The notes beneath the pieces were generated by a model that made no database searches, was not told where the DNA came from, and saw only the letters and a list, made by a program, of their open reading frames with translations. Source: Thermococcus argininiproducens (GTDB taxonomy: Archaea; Methanobacteriota_B; Thermococci; Thermococcales; Thermococcaceae). Taken from it: 64,000 nt of DNA. Positions 16,689-25,460 of the stretch are shown here, piece by piece (position 1 is the first letter of the stretch; each line of letters opens with the position of its first letter). A program made the position numbers and the translations under genes. Location: NCBI RefSeq assembly GCF_023746595.1, contig NZ_CP080572.1, forward strand, positions 744,001 to 808,000. The letters run 5' to 3'.

Positions 16689-17954
16689 TCAGCTGCTTTC
16701 CCATTGTTTTGCTAAGTCTTCCATTTCTTGCCAGGTTTGGGCATTTCTTATGGCTTCGATTTGTTCTTTGGTGGTTGCCATTGGGACCTTTATTTCTCCA
16801 CTCTTGATCTTCTCTTCAAGCTCTGCAACGGCCTGCCATATCCAGTCTGGAACTTGTTTTCTCGTTTCCTCAAGCTTAGCAAAGAGCTCATCTTCGCTAG
16901 CGAGTCCTAGTTCTTTGAGTTTTTGCTGCTTGGTGTCTTCTGGTAATGAGTTAAACATCTCTTTGACTGCATCGATGGTGCTTACCCCAACACCTTGCTC
17001 ATTAAGCCCAAGCTCCATTATTCCACCTTGCCAGTTGCCTTTAATGGCCATTTCAACAGCCTTGTAGACACCGACATCTACTCTCTTCATCATTGAAGCA
17101 ATTATAACGCCTGGTTTAATCCAGTCTTGGGCTGAGTCAACACCAACAGCGAATGGGGGGCCCATCTCCTTTCCTTGGCTCTTGAGGTACTCATCAACAG
17201 CGTCAAAGACACCAAGTCCAACAGCTCCAGCTATTTGGTAAATTACCCAAGCTCCTTGTCCGAGTTGGGCTTGGGCTGCTGTCTTACCTTTAGCAGGATC
17301 TGTAAATGAACCTGTGTAAGTGTAAAGAAGATCTATTTTTACCTCATTTCCAGTTTTTTGCTTGTAGTAATCCTCGGCCCACTTAATTCCAAATCTGTAA
17401 CCGCCTTCGAATTTGTAAAGAACTGGAATTTCAATACCAAGGACGGCTCCAACCTTATCCTTTCCATCGTTTGCGGCTATTAAAGCAGCAAGGGCTCCTA
17501 TCAAGGCTGATCCTTCGTTTTCCTTAAATAGGATGCTTACGACATTCGGTTTGTCTGGAATAAATCCATCAACGATAGCGAACTTCTGATCTGGGAATTC
17601 ATCTGCTACTTGTGTTACTGCGTCAGTCATCATAAAACCAACGGCTATTATGAGATTGTATTCTCCTGTTTGGGCGAGGCTTCTGAGGTTTGGTAAATAA
17701 TCTGATTCTGTATTGCTTTGTACTTCCTTAAGCTCGAGGTTAAATTCTTTAGCTGCTTTGGATGCTCCGAGGTATGCCATGTCGTTGAAGCTTAAGTCTC
17801 CTCTTCCACCAACATCATAAACCACTGCAATCTTTCCTGCGTATTGGGGAGTGGTTGTTTGTGTCTCTGTTTTCTCTCCACCAATACACCCACTTACGGC
17901 AACACTAAACAGCAAAACTCCTATCAAAAATACTGCTAATCCTCTATTCTTCAT
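16689..17954 (-). CDS. BMP-family nucleoside-binding lipoprotein
   Basis: The 421-residue receptor begins with a signal peptide and lipobox (FSVAVSGC), followed by the Thr/Glu-rich linker that precedes the binding domain. The fold is indicated by KIAVVYDVGGRGDLSFNDMAY, NLIIAVGFMMTDAV and AVGVDSAQDWIKPG, characteristic of BmpA/Med (basic membrane protein) receptors. Relatives bind nucleosides such as adenosine, guanosine or inosine. The ATG at 17954 is seven bases after GGAGGT; an upstream in-frame ATG at 17969 overlaps that site. It is the first gene of the importer operon, with an AT-rich TATA region (about 18001-18015, reverse strand) shared divergently with the next gene. Confidence 0.92.
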   Translation of the reverse strand: MKNRGLAVFLIGVLLFSVAVSGCIGGEKTETQTTTPQYAGKIAVVYDVGGRGDLSFNDMAYLGASKAAKEFNLELKEVQSNTESDYLPNLRSLAQTGEYNLIIAVGFMMTDAVTQVADEFPDQKFAIVDGFIPDKPNVVSILFKENEGSALIGALAALIAANDGKDKVGAVLGIEIPVLYKFEGGYRFGIKWAEDYYKQKTGNEVKIDLLYTYTGSFTDPAKGKTAAQAQLGQGAWVIYQIAGAVGLGVFDAVDEYLKSQGKEMGPPFAVGVDSAQDWIKPGVIIASMMKRVDVGVYKAVEMAIKGNWQGGIMELGLNEQGVGVSTIDAVKEMFNSLPEDTKQQKLKELGLASEDELFAKLEETRKQVPDWIWQAVAELEEKIKSGEIKVPMATTKEQIEAIRNAQTWQEMEDLAKQWESS

Positions 17955-18040
17955 TAGGTCGACCTCCATAATGGGGGTTATCGTATGGGAGTGAGAACAA
18001 TAGAATATATATTTTATGGTTTAGGTGTGCAATTCTGCAT

Positions 18041-18050
18041 GTTTTTAAAA
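18041..18050 (+). promoter_or_regulatory. TATA box for the small hypothetical gene at 18082
   Basis: GTTTTTAAAA lies about 31 bases before the ATG at 18082, in the divergent promoter region shared with the BMP importer operon. Confidence 0.45.
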
Positions 18051-18081
18051 GGACTACTTCTATTAACAAGGGGGAAGACTC

Positions 18082-18537
18082 ATGCTTAAGAGGATAGCAA
18101 ATCTTAAGACTGGTGTAGTTTTAGTTAGTGGGGATGCAAAGAAGCTTGCTAGGATCTTTCTTAATGCTTGGCTTTCTAGAGGAGATACTTTTCTTGTGGA
18201 GTATCTTCCTTTTGAGGTTAATTACCCAGAAAATGTTTTTATTGGGAATATCGAGGAGGGAGTAGAGTTTGATGGATATCTTATTTATTCTCTTCTCTCT
18301 AGACCAAAAATAGAGCGAAAAAAGTACTACTCTTTCATAACTGCTCATAGGGATAGGCTTATCCTTATCTACGAACCGAGGTACTTCAAAGATTCCCTTT
18401 TCAAATATGATATTAAGGAACTCATAGATTATCTTGTCTCATATAAGCGGGAAACTATGGGCATGGATAGAGTTGATGTTTATCGACTTGAAAAGGGGAG
18501 GGTCATTGAAAAGAAAAGCTATGTTAGGAGATTCTAA
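18082..18537 (+). CDS. hypothetical protein, possibly a degenerate RecA-fold-like domain
   Basis: The 151-residue product has alternating strands and helices (VVLVSGDAKKLARIFLNAWL, DRLILIYEPRYF) without an intact P-loop or Walker B. The pattern VLVSGD after a short N-terminal helix recalls the small Pyrococcus/Thermococcus families of RecA-like proteins of unknown function, but this is only a resemblance. The ATG follows GGGGGAAGACTC. It stands alone between the BMP importer and glmM. Function unknown. Confidence 0.6.
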   Translation: MLKRIANLKTGVVLVSGDAKKLARIFLNAWLSRGDTFLVEYLPFEVNYPENVFIGNIEEGVEFDGYLIYSLLSRPKIERKKYYSFITAHRDRLILIYEPRYFKDSLFKYDIKELIDYLVSYKRETMGMDRVDVYRLEKGRVIEKKSYVRRF

Positions 18538-18608
18538 AAGAAATGGAATGAAAAATCTTTTAACTTTGCTTCGTATTTTTTAGTGTTAGCAATCATATGG
18601 TGAGTATC

Positions 18609-19958
18609 ATGGGGAAGTATTTTGGCACAAGTGGAATAAGGGAAATCGTTAATGAAAAGCTAACTCCAGAACTTGCTTTAAATGTTGGGAGGGCCTTAGG
18701 GACTTATTTAGAGGAGGGAAAAGTTGTTGTCGGTATGGACACTAGAACGAGTGGTGAGATGCTAAAAAATGCCATAATTTCAGGGTTGTTGAGTACTGGT
18801 ATTGATGTGATTGACATTGGTCTCTCTCCTACTCCACTCACGGGCTTTGCTATTCGACTTTATGAAGCAGATGCTGGAGTTACGATTACAGCCTCACATA
18901 ATCCTTCACAATATAATGGTATTAAAGTATGGCAGCCAAATGGGATGGCCTATACAGGGGATATGGAAAATGAGCTTGAGAAGATCCTTGAAGAGAGGAG
19001 CTTTAAGAAAGCCCCTTGGAATGAGATTGGGAACTTAACAACAGCTAACCCTGAAAGAGAATACATAAAAAAAGCTCTTGAGATGGTTGACCTTTCAAAG
19101 GGGTATACGGTTATTGTTGATGCAGGTAATGGGGCGGGGGCGTTGATTTCTCCTTATCTCCAAAGAGAACTTGGAAATAAGGTTATCTCCCTTAACTCTC
19201 ATCCAAGTGGATATTTCATAAGGGAACTTGAGCCAAATGCTAAAAGTCTTGAAGGACTTTCCAAGGCTGTTAAAGTACTCAAGGCAGACGTTGGTATAGC
19301 TCATGATGGGGATGCGGATAGAATTGGGGTCGTTGATGACGAAGGTAACTTTGTGGAGTACGAGGTGATGCTCTCTCTTATAAGTGCATACATGCTTAAG
19401 AAGTTCGGGAAGGGTAAACTAATAACAACTGTGGATGCTGGTTTTGCTCTTGATGACTACGTTAAGCCTTTAGGGGGGGAGGTTGTTAGAGTTAAGGTTG
19501 GTGATGTTGCTGTTGCTGAGGGTATCATGAGAGAGAATGCTATCTTTGGAGGAGAGCCAAGTGGTACTTGGATAATGCCTCAATGGAACCTGACCCCCGA
19601 TGGAATCTTCGCTGGGGCACTGGTTTTGGAGATGATTGACAAGCTTGGGCCTTTGAGCGAGCTCGCGAAGGAAGTTCCGCGCTACGTGACGCTCAGGGCA
19701 AAGATACCCTGTCCCAACGAGAAGAAGAAAAAAGCTATGAAGCTCATAGAGAGAGAAGCGCTCAAGAGCTTCCCCTACAAAAGGCTCATTGAGATTGATG
19801 GAGTAAGGATTGAGAACGACGAGTGGTGGATTCTCTTCAGGCCGAGCGGGACGGAGCCGATAATGCGCATTACTCTTGAGGCACACACGAAGGAGAAAGC
19901 GGAGGGGCTGATGAAGAATGCCAAAGAAGTTGTGAAGAGGGCAATAAGGGAGGCGTGA
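18609..19958 (+). CDS. glmM: phosphoglucosamine mutase / phosphohexomutase
   Basis: This enzyme interconverts hexosamine (or hexose) 6- and 1-phosphates for nucleotide-sugar synthesis in the cytoplasm. The 449-residue protein has the phosphoserine loop TITASHNPS (Ser96), the magnesium loop DGDADR (233-238), the sugar-binding GGEPSG (314-319) and the C-terminal phosphate-binding RPSGTEP. GGTGAG lies four bases before the ATG at 18609. Base composition changes sharply inside the gene: the first 900 bases are about 43-45 percent G+C, whereas from about 19540 to the stop it is about 52 percent, with many CTC, GCG, CCG and GAG codons. That suggests recombination with a higher-G+C relative. GlmM versus phosphomannomutase specificity cannot be fixed by eye. 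Confidence 0.88.
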   Translation: MGKYFGTSGIREIVNEKLTPELALNVGRALGTYLEEGKVVVGMDTRTSGEMLKNAIISGLLSTGIDVIDIGLSPTPLTGFAIRLYEADAGVTITASHNPSQYNGIKVWQPNGMAYTGDMENELEKILEERSFKKAPWNEIGNLTTANPEREYIKKALEMVDLSKGYTVIVDAGNGAGALISPYLQRELGNKVISLNSHPSGYFIRELEPNAKSLEGLSKAVKVLKADVGIAHDGDADRIGVVDDEGNFVEYEVMLSLISAYMLKKFGKGKLITTVDAGFALDDYVKPLGGEVVRVKVGDVAVAEGIMRENAIFGGEPSGTWIMPQWNLTPDGIFAGALVLEMIDKLGPLSELAKEVPRYVTLRAKIPCPNEKKKKAMKLIEREALKSFPYKRLIEIDGVRIENDEWWILFRPSGTEPIMRITLEAHTKEKAEGLMKNAKEVVKRAIREA

Positions 19959-20179
19959 ACTCGAATTTTCTCTGTTGTTTTTTGCATATTTGTCAAGAGA
20001 ACGCCAGGTTCATAGAGACAAGGATCTTTTGTTATGCTTAATAATATTTAACTCCGCATTAAGGTTAACTACAATCAAACAAAAGTAGTGATAGCGAAAG
20101 GGTTATATTTTAACCATTCAATTCCTCGATAATAGATCAAATTTCAAGAAATTAAAGGGGATTAACAAGAGGGGCTATC

Positions 20180-21088
20180 ATGAGAAACATTGTTGCCGAC
20201 ATATTAAGAATATTAGCACTTACAATAGTTTTTGTCGTGGGGATTATGGTACCAACCTTGATAATACCGGTGTCTTCAGAAATTACATCAAGAGTAACAG
20301 AAGATATGCAGAATACTATTTTTGGACTGATGTTGTTGGTTTCTTTATTTGGAGCAATTGCCTTAAGTGTAAATGTGAGATTGTCAGAATGGAGTGGGAT
20401 TAAATTAATCTTGGCTTTAGGTTTGAGTTTTTGGGGAATAGAATATTTCGTTGCACAAATAGAAACGTTCTATTTTAGAGAAGCTTTTCCTTTTATGACA
20501 AATATGGAGATCCTAAATATTATGTTAAGAGGGGTAATAACAACCATAATAGTAGCTCCACTTACAGTTATTATTTTCGGAAAACAAAAGGCCACAGAGA
20601 ATATAATCATAAGAGAGGTCTTGGCAAAGATTGAAATAGAGAGTTGGGTGAAAAAAGCTCCTGTTTTTGCGTTACTTTATATAATAATATACTTATTTTT
20701 TGGCTATTATGTTGCTTGGCAATTTGAAGCCGTCAGGTTGTTCTACTCTGGGACTACGGAACAATTGAACTTCATAAGTCAAATAATAATGACAATGAAA
20801 GAGAGACCGTTGTTTTTGCTTTATCATTTTATCAGAGGGTTATTGTGGGTTGTATTCTCAGTACCAATCATATTGATGAACAGTAGCAGAATAAAGACAA
20901 TGATAAGTCTAATGTTGCTGTTCAGTTATCATGGCTTTCAAATAATAATGGCGCAGGGAATTTTCCCACCAGATGTTTTGATAGGGCACACAATAGAAAC
21001 AACTATCTCCGCATGTATATATGGAGGAGTAATAGGGTATATGTTCTATGTGCCAAATTCTAGCATCCTATCGGATATCGGAAATTGA
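20180..21088 (+). CDS. polytopic membrane protein of unknown function
   Basis: The 302-residue product has about seven to eight hydrophobic segments and few charged residues; no conserved catalytic motif is visible. Base composition is very AT-rich (about 27 percent G+C in sampled stretches), unlike the preceding glmM tail. The ATG at 20180 follows GAGGGGCTATC. It lies 221 bases after glmM and is followed after 32 bases by a second membrane-protein gene, forming a probable two-gene operon. I do not recognise the family. Acquisition by transfer is likely. Confidence 0.7.
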   Translation: MRNIVADILRILALTIVFVVGIMVPTLIIPVSSEITSRVTEDMQNTIFGLMLLVSLFGAIALSVNVRLSEWSGIKLILALGLSFWGIEYFVAQIETFYFREAFPFMTNMEILNIMLRGVITTIIVAPLTVIIFGKQKATENIIIREVLAKIEIESWVKKAPVFALLYIIIYLFFGYYVAWQFEAVRLFYSGTTEQLNFISQIIMTMKERPLFLLYHFIRGLLWVVFSVPIILMNSSRIKTMISLMLLFSYHGFQIIMAQGIFPPDVLIGHTIETTISACIYGGVIGYMFYVPNSSILSDIGN

Positions 21089-21120
21089 GAATTCAACTAA
21101 TGTTACTGGGAGGGATTATA

Positions 21121-21618
21121 ATGGTTATCACGGGGATAATGGATTATTTGAGAAGTTGCTTCATTTTATTAATTCCAGTATTCTTATGGAATGTCGTATT
21201 TGCAAGCAAACTACCAGAGCCATATCAAAGGAGCCACTTTTGGAGTAGTATACCAAAATCTATCGGGATACCCGAAAAGATCCTAAGAGTAATTGTTTTC
21301 TTTCTTCCCTTGCTCTTTAAATTAGAACTCAATGAGCCACAACAAAAAATTGGTTTTCTAATGTATATAATTGGAATGTGTGTATATTTTATGTCTTGGG
21401 TAATGCAGATATATTTTCCTGAATCTTCTTGGAGTCAAAGTGTATTTGGATTCATGGCTCCCGCGTATACACCGATTATATGGCTCGTGGGAATAGGGCT
21501 CATTGGGAAATCTCTTTTTATAAAAATACCATATCATTACTCTATTTATATTGTTTTTTCAGCTTTTTTCGTTGTGTTTCATTCGATTCATTCTTTTATT
21601 GTGTATTCAAGGATCTAA
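21121..21618 (+). CDS. small polytopic membrane protein, conserved hypothetical
   Basis: The 165-residue product has about five hydrophobic segments. Its middle part (FMAPAYTPIIWLVGIGLIG, and SHFWSSIPKSIGIPEKILR near the N-terminus) has the feel of a conserved family seen mainly in bacteria, although I cannot name it. The ATG at 21121 is seven bases after GGAGGG, which is a better start than the TTG at 21085 that overlaps the previous stop. It is AT-rich like its upstream neighbour and was probably acquired together with it. Function unknown. Confidence 0.68.
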   Translation: MVITGIMDYLRSCFILLIPVFLWNVVFASKLPEPYQRSHFWSSIPKSIGIPEKILRVIVFFLPLLFKLELNEPQQKIGFLMYIIGMCVYFMSWVMQIYFPESSWSQSVFGFMAPAYTPIIWLVGIGLIGKSLFIKIPYHYSIYIVFSAFFVVFHSIHSFIVYSRI

Positions 21619-21754
21619 TGTATTGTGTCTTTCCCCCTAACAGAGTATAGCTGCATCGTCGCTCTTTCCTCTTTAACTGATGGTGTTGAATGAATAGTGA
21701 GTATATCTGCCGTGGGGAGCAGTTTTTTGGGTTATCGCTTGAAGTCTTTCCCTT

Positions 21755-22225
21755 TCATAACGGGGAAGGATGTAAATTTCTCCTTAACTTTTCGGCAAAT
21801 TTCTTCGCTCTTTCCAAGTCACTCTCATTTGGGTGCCCCTTATTTATTCCACCTATTTTGGCAAGCCATCCATTGGTGTCCCAGCCCCTACACGAGAACT
21901 CGCCAACAATTTCAAAGCCTTTTTCTTTCAGTTTTCTCTTTAGCTGGCGGTGATTGTAGAAAGGAATATTCATGCCTGCAGTAGAAAAAATGAAGGCTCT
22001 TTTTCCTTTCATCATGGGGAGTTCCTCCACGAGCTTTAGAAGACTCCAGTGATGTCTCCACCAGTATATTCCAGAACCAAATCCTATAAGATCATAATTT
22101 AAAAGTTCTTTTGGCGTTATTCCCCAGGGTTTTGTGAGTTCTGCGTCAAGAGCTTTTGCCATGACTTTTGCGACCTTTTCAGTATTTCTGTGGTGGATTG
22201 AAACGTAAATAATTAAAGTATTCAT
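21755..22225 (-). CDS. flavodoxin-family protein
   Basis: The 156-residue protein is a short flavodoxin. The phosphate-binding loop follows the first strand (LIIYVSIHHRNTEKVAKVMA), with His-His where most flavodoxins have Thr-Gly. The isoalloxazine-contacting loops are seen in GFGSGIYWWRHH and FIFSTAGMNIP. It would bind FMN and carry electrons in the cytoplasm. The ATG at 22225 is preceded by GGTG at six bases; an in-frame GTG upstream overlaps that site. It is convergent with the AT-rich membrane-protein pair and divergent from a methyltransferase. Confidence 0.85.
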   Translation of the reverse strand: MNTLIIYVSIHHRNTEKVAKVMAKALDAELTKPWGITPKELLNYDLIGFGSGIYWWRHHWSLLKLVEELPMMKGKRAFIFSTAGMNIPFYNHRQLKRKLKEKGFEIVGEFSCRGWDTNGWLAKIGGINKGHPNESDLERAKKFAEKLRRNLHPSPL

Positions 22226-22354
22226 ACTCCACACCTATTTTTATAATTCTTCACAAATTTTCTTATAGTTTATTCTTGCTACTCTATTTTTTAACACTTT
22301 GTTAGATGATCTAAAAGCTTTTAATTGAAAAAACAAATTTTAACTGTGATCACA

Positions 22355-23092
22355 ATGAAAAAGCATGAATGGGAAGAGTTTTTTGACAAGGAATCTGACT
22401 ATTACTTACAGGAGCCTTTTACCAAGTACACGAAAGAGGAAATAGAATTTCTGCTAGAAGAGTTTAACCTTCCAGAAGGTGCAAAGATATTGGATGTGGG
22501 CTGTGGTGTTGGAAGGCACTCTATAGAGCTTGCAAAGAGAGGATATCGTGTCACAGGGATCGATATTTCCCAGAAAATGCTTGAAAAGGCAAAAAAATGG
22601 GCTCAAAAAGAGGGTGTGAAAGTTGAGTGGATAAAAGCAGATGCAACTAGATTTAAGCGTAATGAAGAGTTTGACGCTGTAATATGTCTATGTGAGGGGG
22701 CCTTTTCATTACTTGGTTCATCTGACGACCCGATAGAGCATGATTTGGCCATCTTAAGAAATATATATGAATCGTTGAAACCAGGAGGGAAGTTTATACT
22801 AACAGCTCTAAGCGCACTTTCAAGGATTAAAAAAGCCACAAACGAAGATATTGCTATTGGAGCATTTGACCCAAACACCATGACTTTCTTTGAGGAGCTT
22901 GAGGCACCAGATGGCACAAAAGTTCCAATACGAGAACGAGTTTATGTCCCAACAGAGCTTTATTTGATGTTTAAAATGGTTGGATTTGAAGTAAAAGCTA
23001 TTTGGGGAGGAACAGCTGGGAGATGGGGTAAGCGAAAAGTAGATATGGATGACATTGAAATAATGGTGGTAGCTGAGAAACCTCGGAAATAG
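22355..23092 (+). CDS. class I SAM-dependent methyltransferase
   Basis: The 245-residue protein has motif I ILDVGCGVGRHSIELA (about residues 45-60), an acidic residue at the end of strand 2 (TGIDIS), and motif III-IV region ADATRF followed by FDAVICLCEGAFSLL. The C-terminal half carries strands of a substrate-binding insertion. It methylates an unknown small molecule or nucleic acid. The ATG at 22355 is chosen because GTGATCAC lies directly upstream. It is convergent with the three-cysteine protein gene and appears monocistronic. Confidence 0.86.
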   Translation: MKKHEWEEFFDKESDYYLQEPFTKYTKEEIEFLLEEFNLPEGAKILDVGCGVGRHSIELAKRGYRVTGIDISQKMLEKAKKWAQKEGVKVEWIKADATRFKRNEEFDAVICLCEGAFSLLGSSDDPIEHDLAILRNIYESLKPGGKFILTALSALSRIKKATNEDIAIGAFDPNTMTFFEELEAPDGTKVPIRERVYVPTELYLMFKMVGFEVKAIWGGTAGRWGKRKVDMDDIEIMVVAEKPRK

Positions 23093-23113
23093 CTTTCTAT
23101 GTTGGCTTTTGGA

Positions 23114-23683
23114 TTATAATTGCTTGCTGAGCTTTTTCAAACTCTCTTCAATATTGTCCTTGTCAAATTCTAGGTAGATGGCATCTGGAAATCTCTCCTT
23201 AAGAATTTGGAAAAGGACACCTTCTCCTAATATTACTCTGAAGTTCTGCTCTTCCATGAGTTCTTTTGACTCTTTTATTCTTTCTTCTTTGTTTAGATAA
23301 GAGAATTCTTTGATTACTCTATATGGGAACTTTTCTGGATCACTTGAAGTCGTATGGAATACCCCACACGTTGGTGAACCTTTGACACCAACAAAAATTA
23401 TCTTCTCAGGTTTTTCTTCCGTTAGAGCTCGTTCAATAAAATTTACAATGGTTTTAGCAACTTCAGGCATTCCAAGTTTTTCGAAAACTTCTTTGCTCAT
23501 TGGGGGTCTTGGCCATCCTATAAGTTTATATTCGGGACAGGGGTAAGTTAAGACTCTTATTTCTTCTGCATGCTTTGCAAGAAGGTTTAATAGTTCTTTA
23601 CTAGTTTTGTACTCCTTATCTTTTGGACCTCGGTAAACGTAGAAAGGGCTTAAAAGACAGGGAGCAAGGACAATTATTCTCAT
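23114..23683 (-). CDS. three-cysteine protein resembling DUF523/TudS desulfurases
   Basis: The 189-residue protein has three cysteines in the positions expected for DUF523: Cys9 in APCLLSPFYVYRG, Cys49 in YPCPE followed by IGWPRPPM, and Cys106 in GSPTCGVFH. In TudS, a member of DUF523, three cysteines hold a [4Fe-4S] cluster that removes sulfur from thiouracil. The intervening spacing is different enough that this could be a separate, uncharacterised branch. The ATG at 23683 follows GGTGAGCTTCA. It is followed on the same strand side by other small metabolic genes but has its own spacer. Confidence 0.65.
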   Translation of the reverse strand: MRIIVLAPCLLSPFYVYRGPKDKEYKTSKELLNLLAKHAEEIRVLTYPCPEYKLIGWPRPPMSKEVFEKLGMPEVAKTIVNFIERALTEEKPEKIIFVGVKGSPTCGVFHTTSSDPEKFPYRVIKEFSYLNKEERIKESKELMEEQNFRVILGEGVLFQILKERFPDAIYLEFDKDNIEESLKKLSKQL

Positions 23684-23719
23684 TGAAGCTCACCAATAAA
23701 AGGAAATCTTGAAGAGCCT

Positions 23720-24301
23720 TTAAATTTTTCCAGACGTTAAGGAGTTTATAATGGTCTTAACTCTATTTTTTAGATCTTCAAGACTGCCTTCATTCACAAT
23801 CAAGAAATCAGCCAGATCTTTAAGCATGCTTGTATGGTATAGTTTCTCTTCTGCTTTATCTGCGTCCAAAAAATCTTCAAAACTCTTTATCACCTTGTCT
23901 TTTCCAGCATTTCTTTTTTTCAATCGTTCATACCTTATCTCAGGTCTCGCTTCTATATATATTATGACTCCGCCTCGTTTCTTTATAGCCTCTATTTCTC
24001 CCTTTGACCTCACTCCGTCTATGACTATGTTTTTACAATGTCTTCTCTTGTCTATGGCGAGTCTTATAAGAATGTCTTCTCCGTAGGTTTCCTTCAAGTG
24101 TTTTCCATATTCGATGAGTCTGTCTCTTGTGGGCTCACCCCTTTCTGGGATCTCAGGAAGCCAAGAATAATCGTTTAAATTATGGGTTAGAAGGTCAATT
24201 AGTGGATCACTACATGAAACTCTGCAAAATCCTTTCTCTTCAAAAAACTTTGCAACTGTGGTTTTTCCTGCTGCAATTTTACCCACAACGCCAACTATCA
24301 T
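23720..24301 (-). CDS. UPF0200-family nucleotide kinase-like protein
   Basis: The 193-residue protein is a P-loop kinase of the dephospho-CoA-kinase/adenylate-kinase type. Walker A is GKIAAGKT (residues 7-14), followed by a substrate lid region and an internal DGVRSKGEIEAIKKRGG typical of UPF0200. The phosphorylated substrate is not established; archaea use a different protein for dephospho-CoA phosphorylation. The ATG at 24301 follows AAGGTGGTAAA. It lies 11 bases after the next gene upstream (24313-25113) on the same strand, so the two are probably co-transcribed with the small gene before them. Confidence 0.82.
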   Translation of the reverse strand: MIVGVVGKIAAGKTTVAKFFEEKGFCRVSCSDPLIDLLTHNLNDYSWLPEIPERGEPTRDRLIEYGKHLKETYGEDILIRLAIDKRRHCKNIVIDGVRSKGEIEAIKKRGGVIIYIEARPEIRYERLKKRNAGKDKVIKSFEDFLDADKAEEKLYHTSMLKDLADFLIVNEGSLEDLKNRVKTIINSLTSGKI

Positions 24302-24312
24302 TTTACCACCTT

Positions 24313-25113
24313 CTATCTTTTCCATGCCCACCATATAAGGTTTGCCCCATCTGTTGATTCCATTAAGCCTTCAGCAACCATTTCAACGACAAAATCTATC
24401 ATTGCATTCTTATCCACCCTGACAGGTCTTTCAAACCCAAAGAAATATTTTGCCTCAAAGAATCCAATATGGAGGAACCTGAGAGGATTAAGGAGAGCTA
24501 CATTATCAAGGAACTTGAGATCAAAAGGAAAATCAGCAATAATTATTCTGATATTCCTTTCTTGAGCAATCTTCTTTAACTTTTCCTCATCTGGAAAGAA
24601 GAGCTCCCTAAGAGACCCTTCTATTGGTGTGTATTCCATTTTTGGAAAGGTATATTTGATTCCGACTCTCTCGGCTTCTAGGCCAACTTTTTCAGCAAAA
24701 CCTACCATAGCTTTTGCATTGAAGCTGAGGAATACGAGGGCTCTTCCATTGTTGCTAAGAGTAGGCCATTTTCGAGGAGGGAAATTAAACTCTGCTTCTA
24801 TTATAGGAGTCAGAAAGTCGAGAAGAGTGTCTTTGATTCTCCTCAAGTTCTCTTCTAGTTTTTTTCTCTTTATGATGAGGTCAAGTTTTGAGTAAACAGT
24901 AACTTGTTTTATTCCGAGTTCTTCTCTGAGTTTCCCAATTACGAAGCTGTTTCCAATGATTGCACTTTTATCACTTCTATCTTTAGCGATTATAAATAAT
25001 TTATCCCCTTCTTCATCGTATCTTACTTCATCTATTACAAAGGGTACAATGGGAAAACCGTTATCTCTCCTTATTCTGTTGACTCTCTCTGCTATTGCTT
25101 CTTTGGTAAACAT
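24313..25113 (-). CDS. conserved archaeal hypothetical protein, middle gene of a three-gene operon
   Basis: The 266-residue protein contains the segment KDRSDKSAIIGNSFVIGKLREELGIKQV near residue 45-70, which has the pattern of a KH-like nucleic-acid-binding GxxG loop, although the loop sequence here is IGNSFV rather than GxxG. The rest alternates helices and strands with no catalytic motif I recognise. The ATG at 25113 is preceded by GGGTGAGTTA, and it shares one base with the stop of the upstream gene (TAATG), indicating translational coupling. It is followed by a UPF0200 kinase gene after 11 bases. Function unknown. Confidence 0.7.
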   Translation of the reverse strand: MFTKEAIAERVNRIRRDNGFPIVPFVIDEVRYDEEGDKLFIIAKDRSDKSAIIGNSFVIGKLREELGIKQVTVYSKLDLIIKRKKLEENLRRIKDTLLDFLTPIIEAEFNFPPRKWPTLSNNGRALVFLSFNAKAMVGFAEKVGLEAERVGIKYTFPKMEYTPIEGSLRELFFPDEEKLKKIAQERNIRIIIADFPFDLKFLDNVALLNPLRFLHIGFFEAKYFFGFERPVRVDKNAMIDFVVEMVAEGLMESTDGANLIWWAWKR

Positions 25114-25388
25114 TAACTCACCCGATAGGCTTTTGTACACTCGTAAATTTCTTGAGCGATTTTTAAGGCTTCTTCTTTGTTGTCTGTTTCTTTCACTATT
25201 ATCTTCCCACTTGGGAATATGCTGATATCATATGCTTTTCTCACAAGAGCTAGAAACCTTGTTACTCTTTTTATTTGATATCCTCTCTCAGCTAGGCATT
25301 CACACACTTCTTCTAGATCAAGATCAAATTTCTCTTGAGGGGTGATGTTTATGGCCTTCATGCTTGTGCATGGTTTTGCAACTAACAT
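25113..25388 (-). CDS. small TBP-like-fold hypothetical protein
   Basis: The 91-residue protein contains YDISIFPSGKIIVKETDNKEEALKIAQEIYE, which has the form of one half of the TATA-binding-protein fold (strand, SGK turn, strand, then a helix). A full TBP has two such repeats, so a single-repeat protein would have to dimerise or have another role. Cysteines at 7, 28, 30 and near the end do not form a clear metal site. GGTGG lies before the ATG at 25388. It is the first gene of a coupled trio with 24313-25113 and the UPF0200 kinase. Function unknown. Confidence 0.62.
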   Translation of the reverse strand: MLVAKPCTSMKAINITPQEKFDLDLEEVCECLAERGYQIKRVTRFLALVRKAYDISIFPSGKIIVKETDNKEEALKIAQEIYECTKAYRVS

Positions 25389-25460
25389 AGAACCACCAGT
25401 AGGAAATTTATGAGTGTAGGTTCATAAATTTAATTGAAGAAAAGAAAAACCCAGAAAAAT

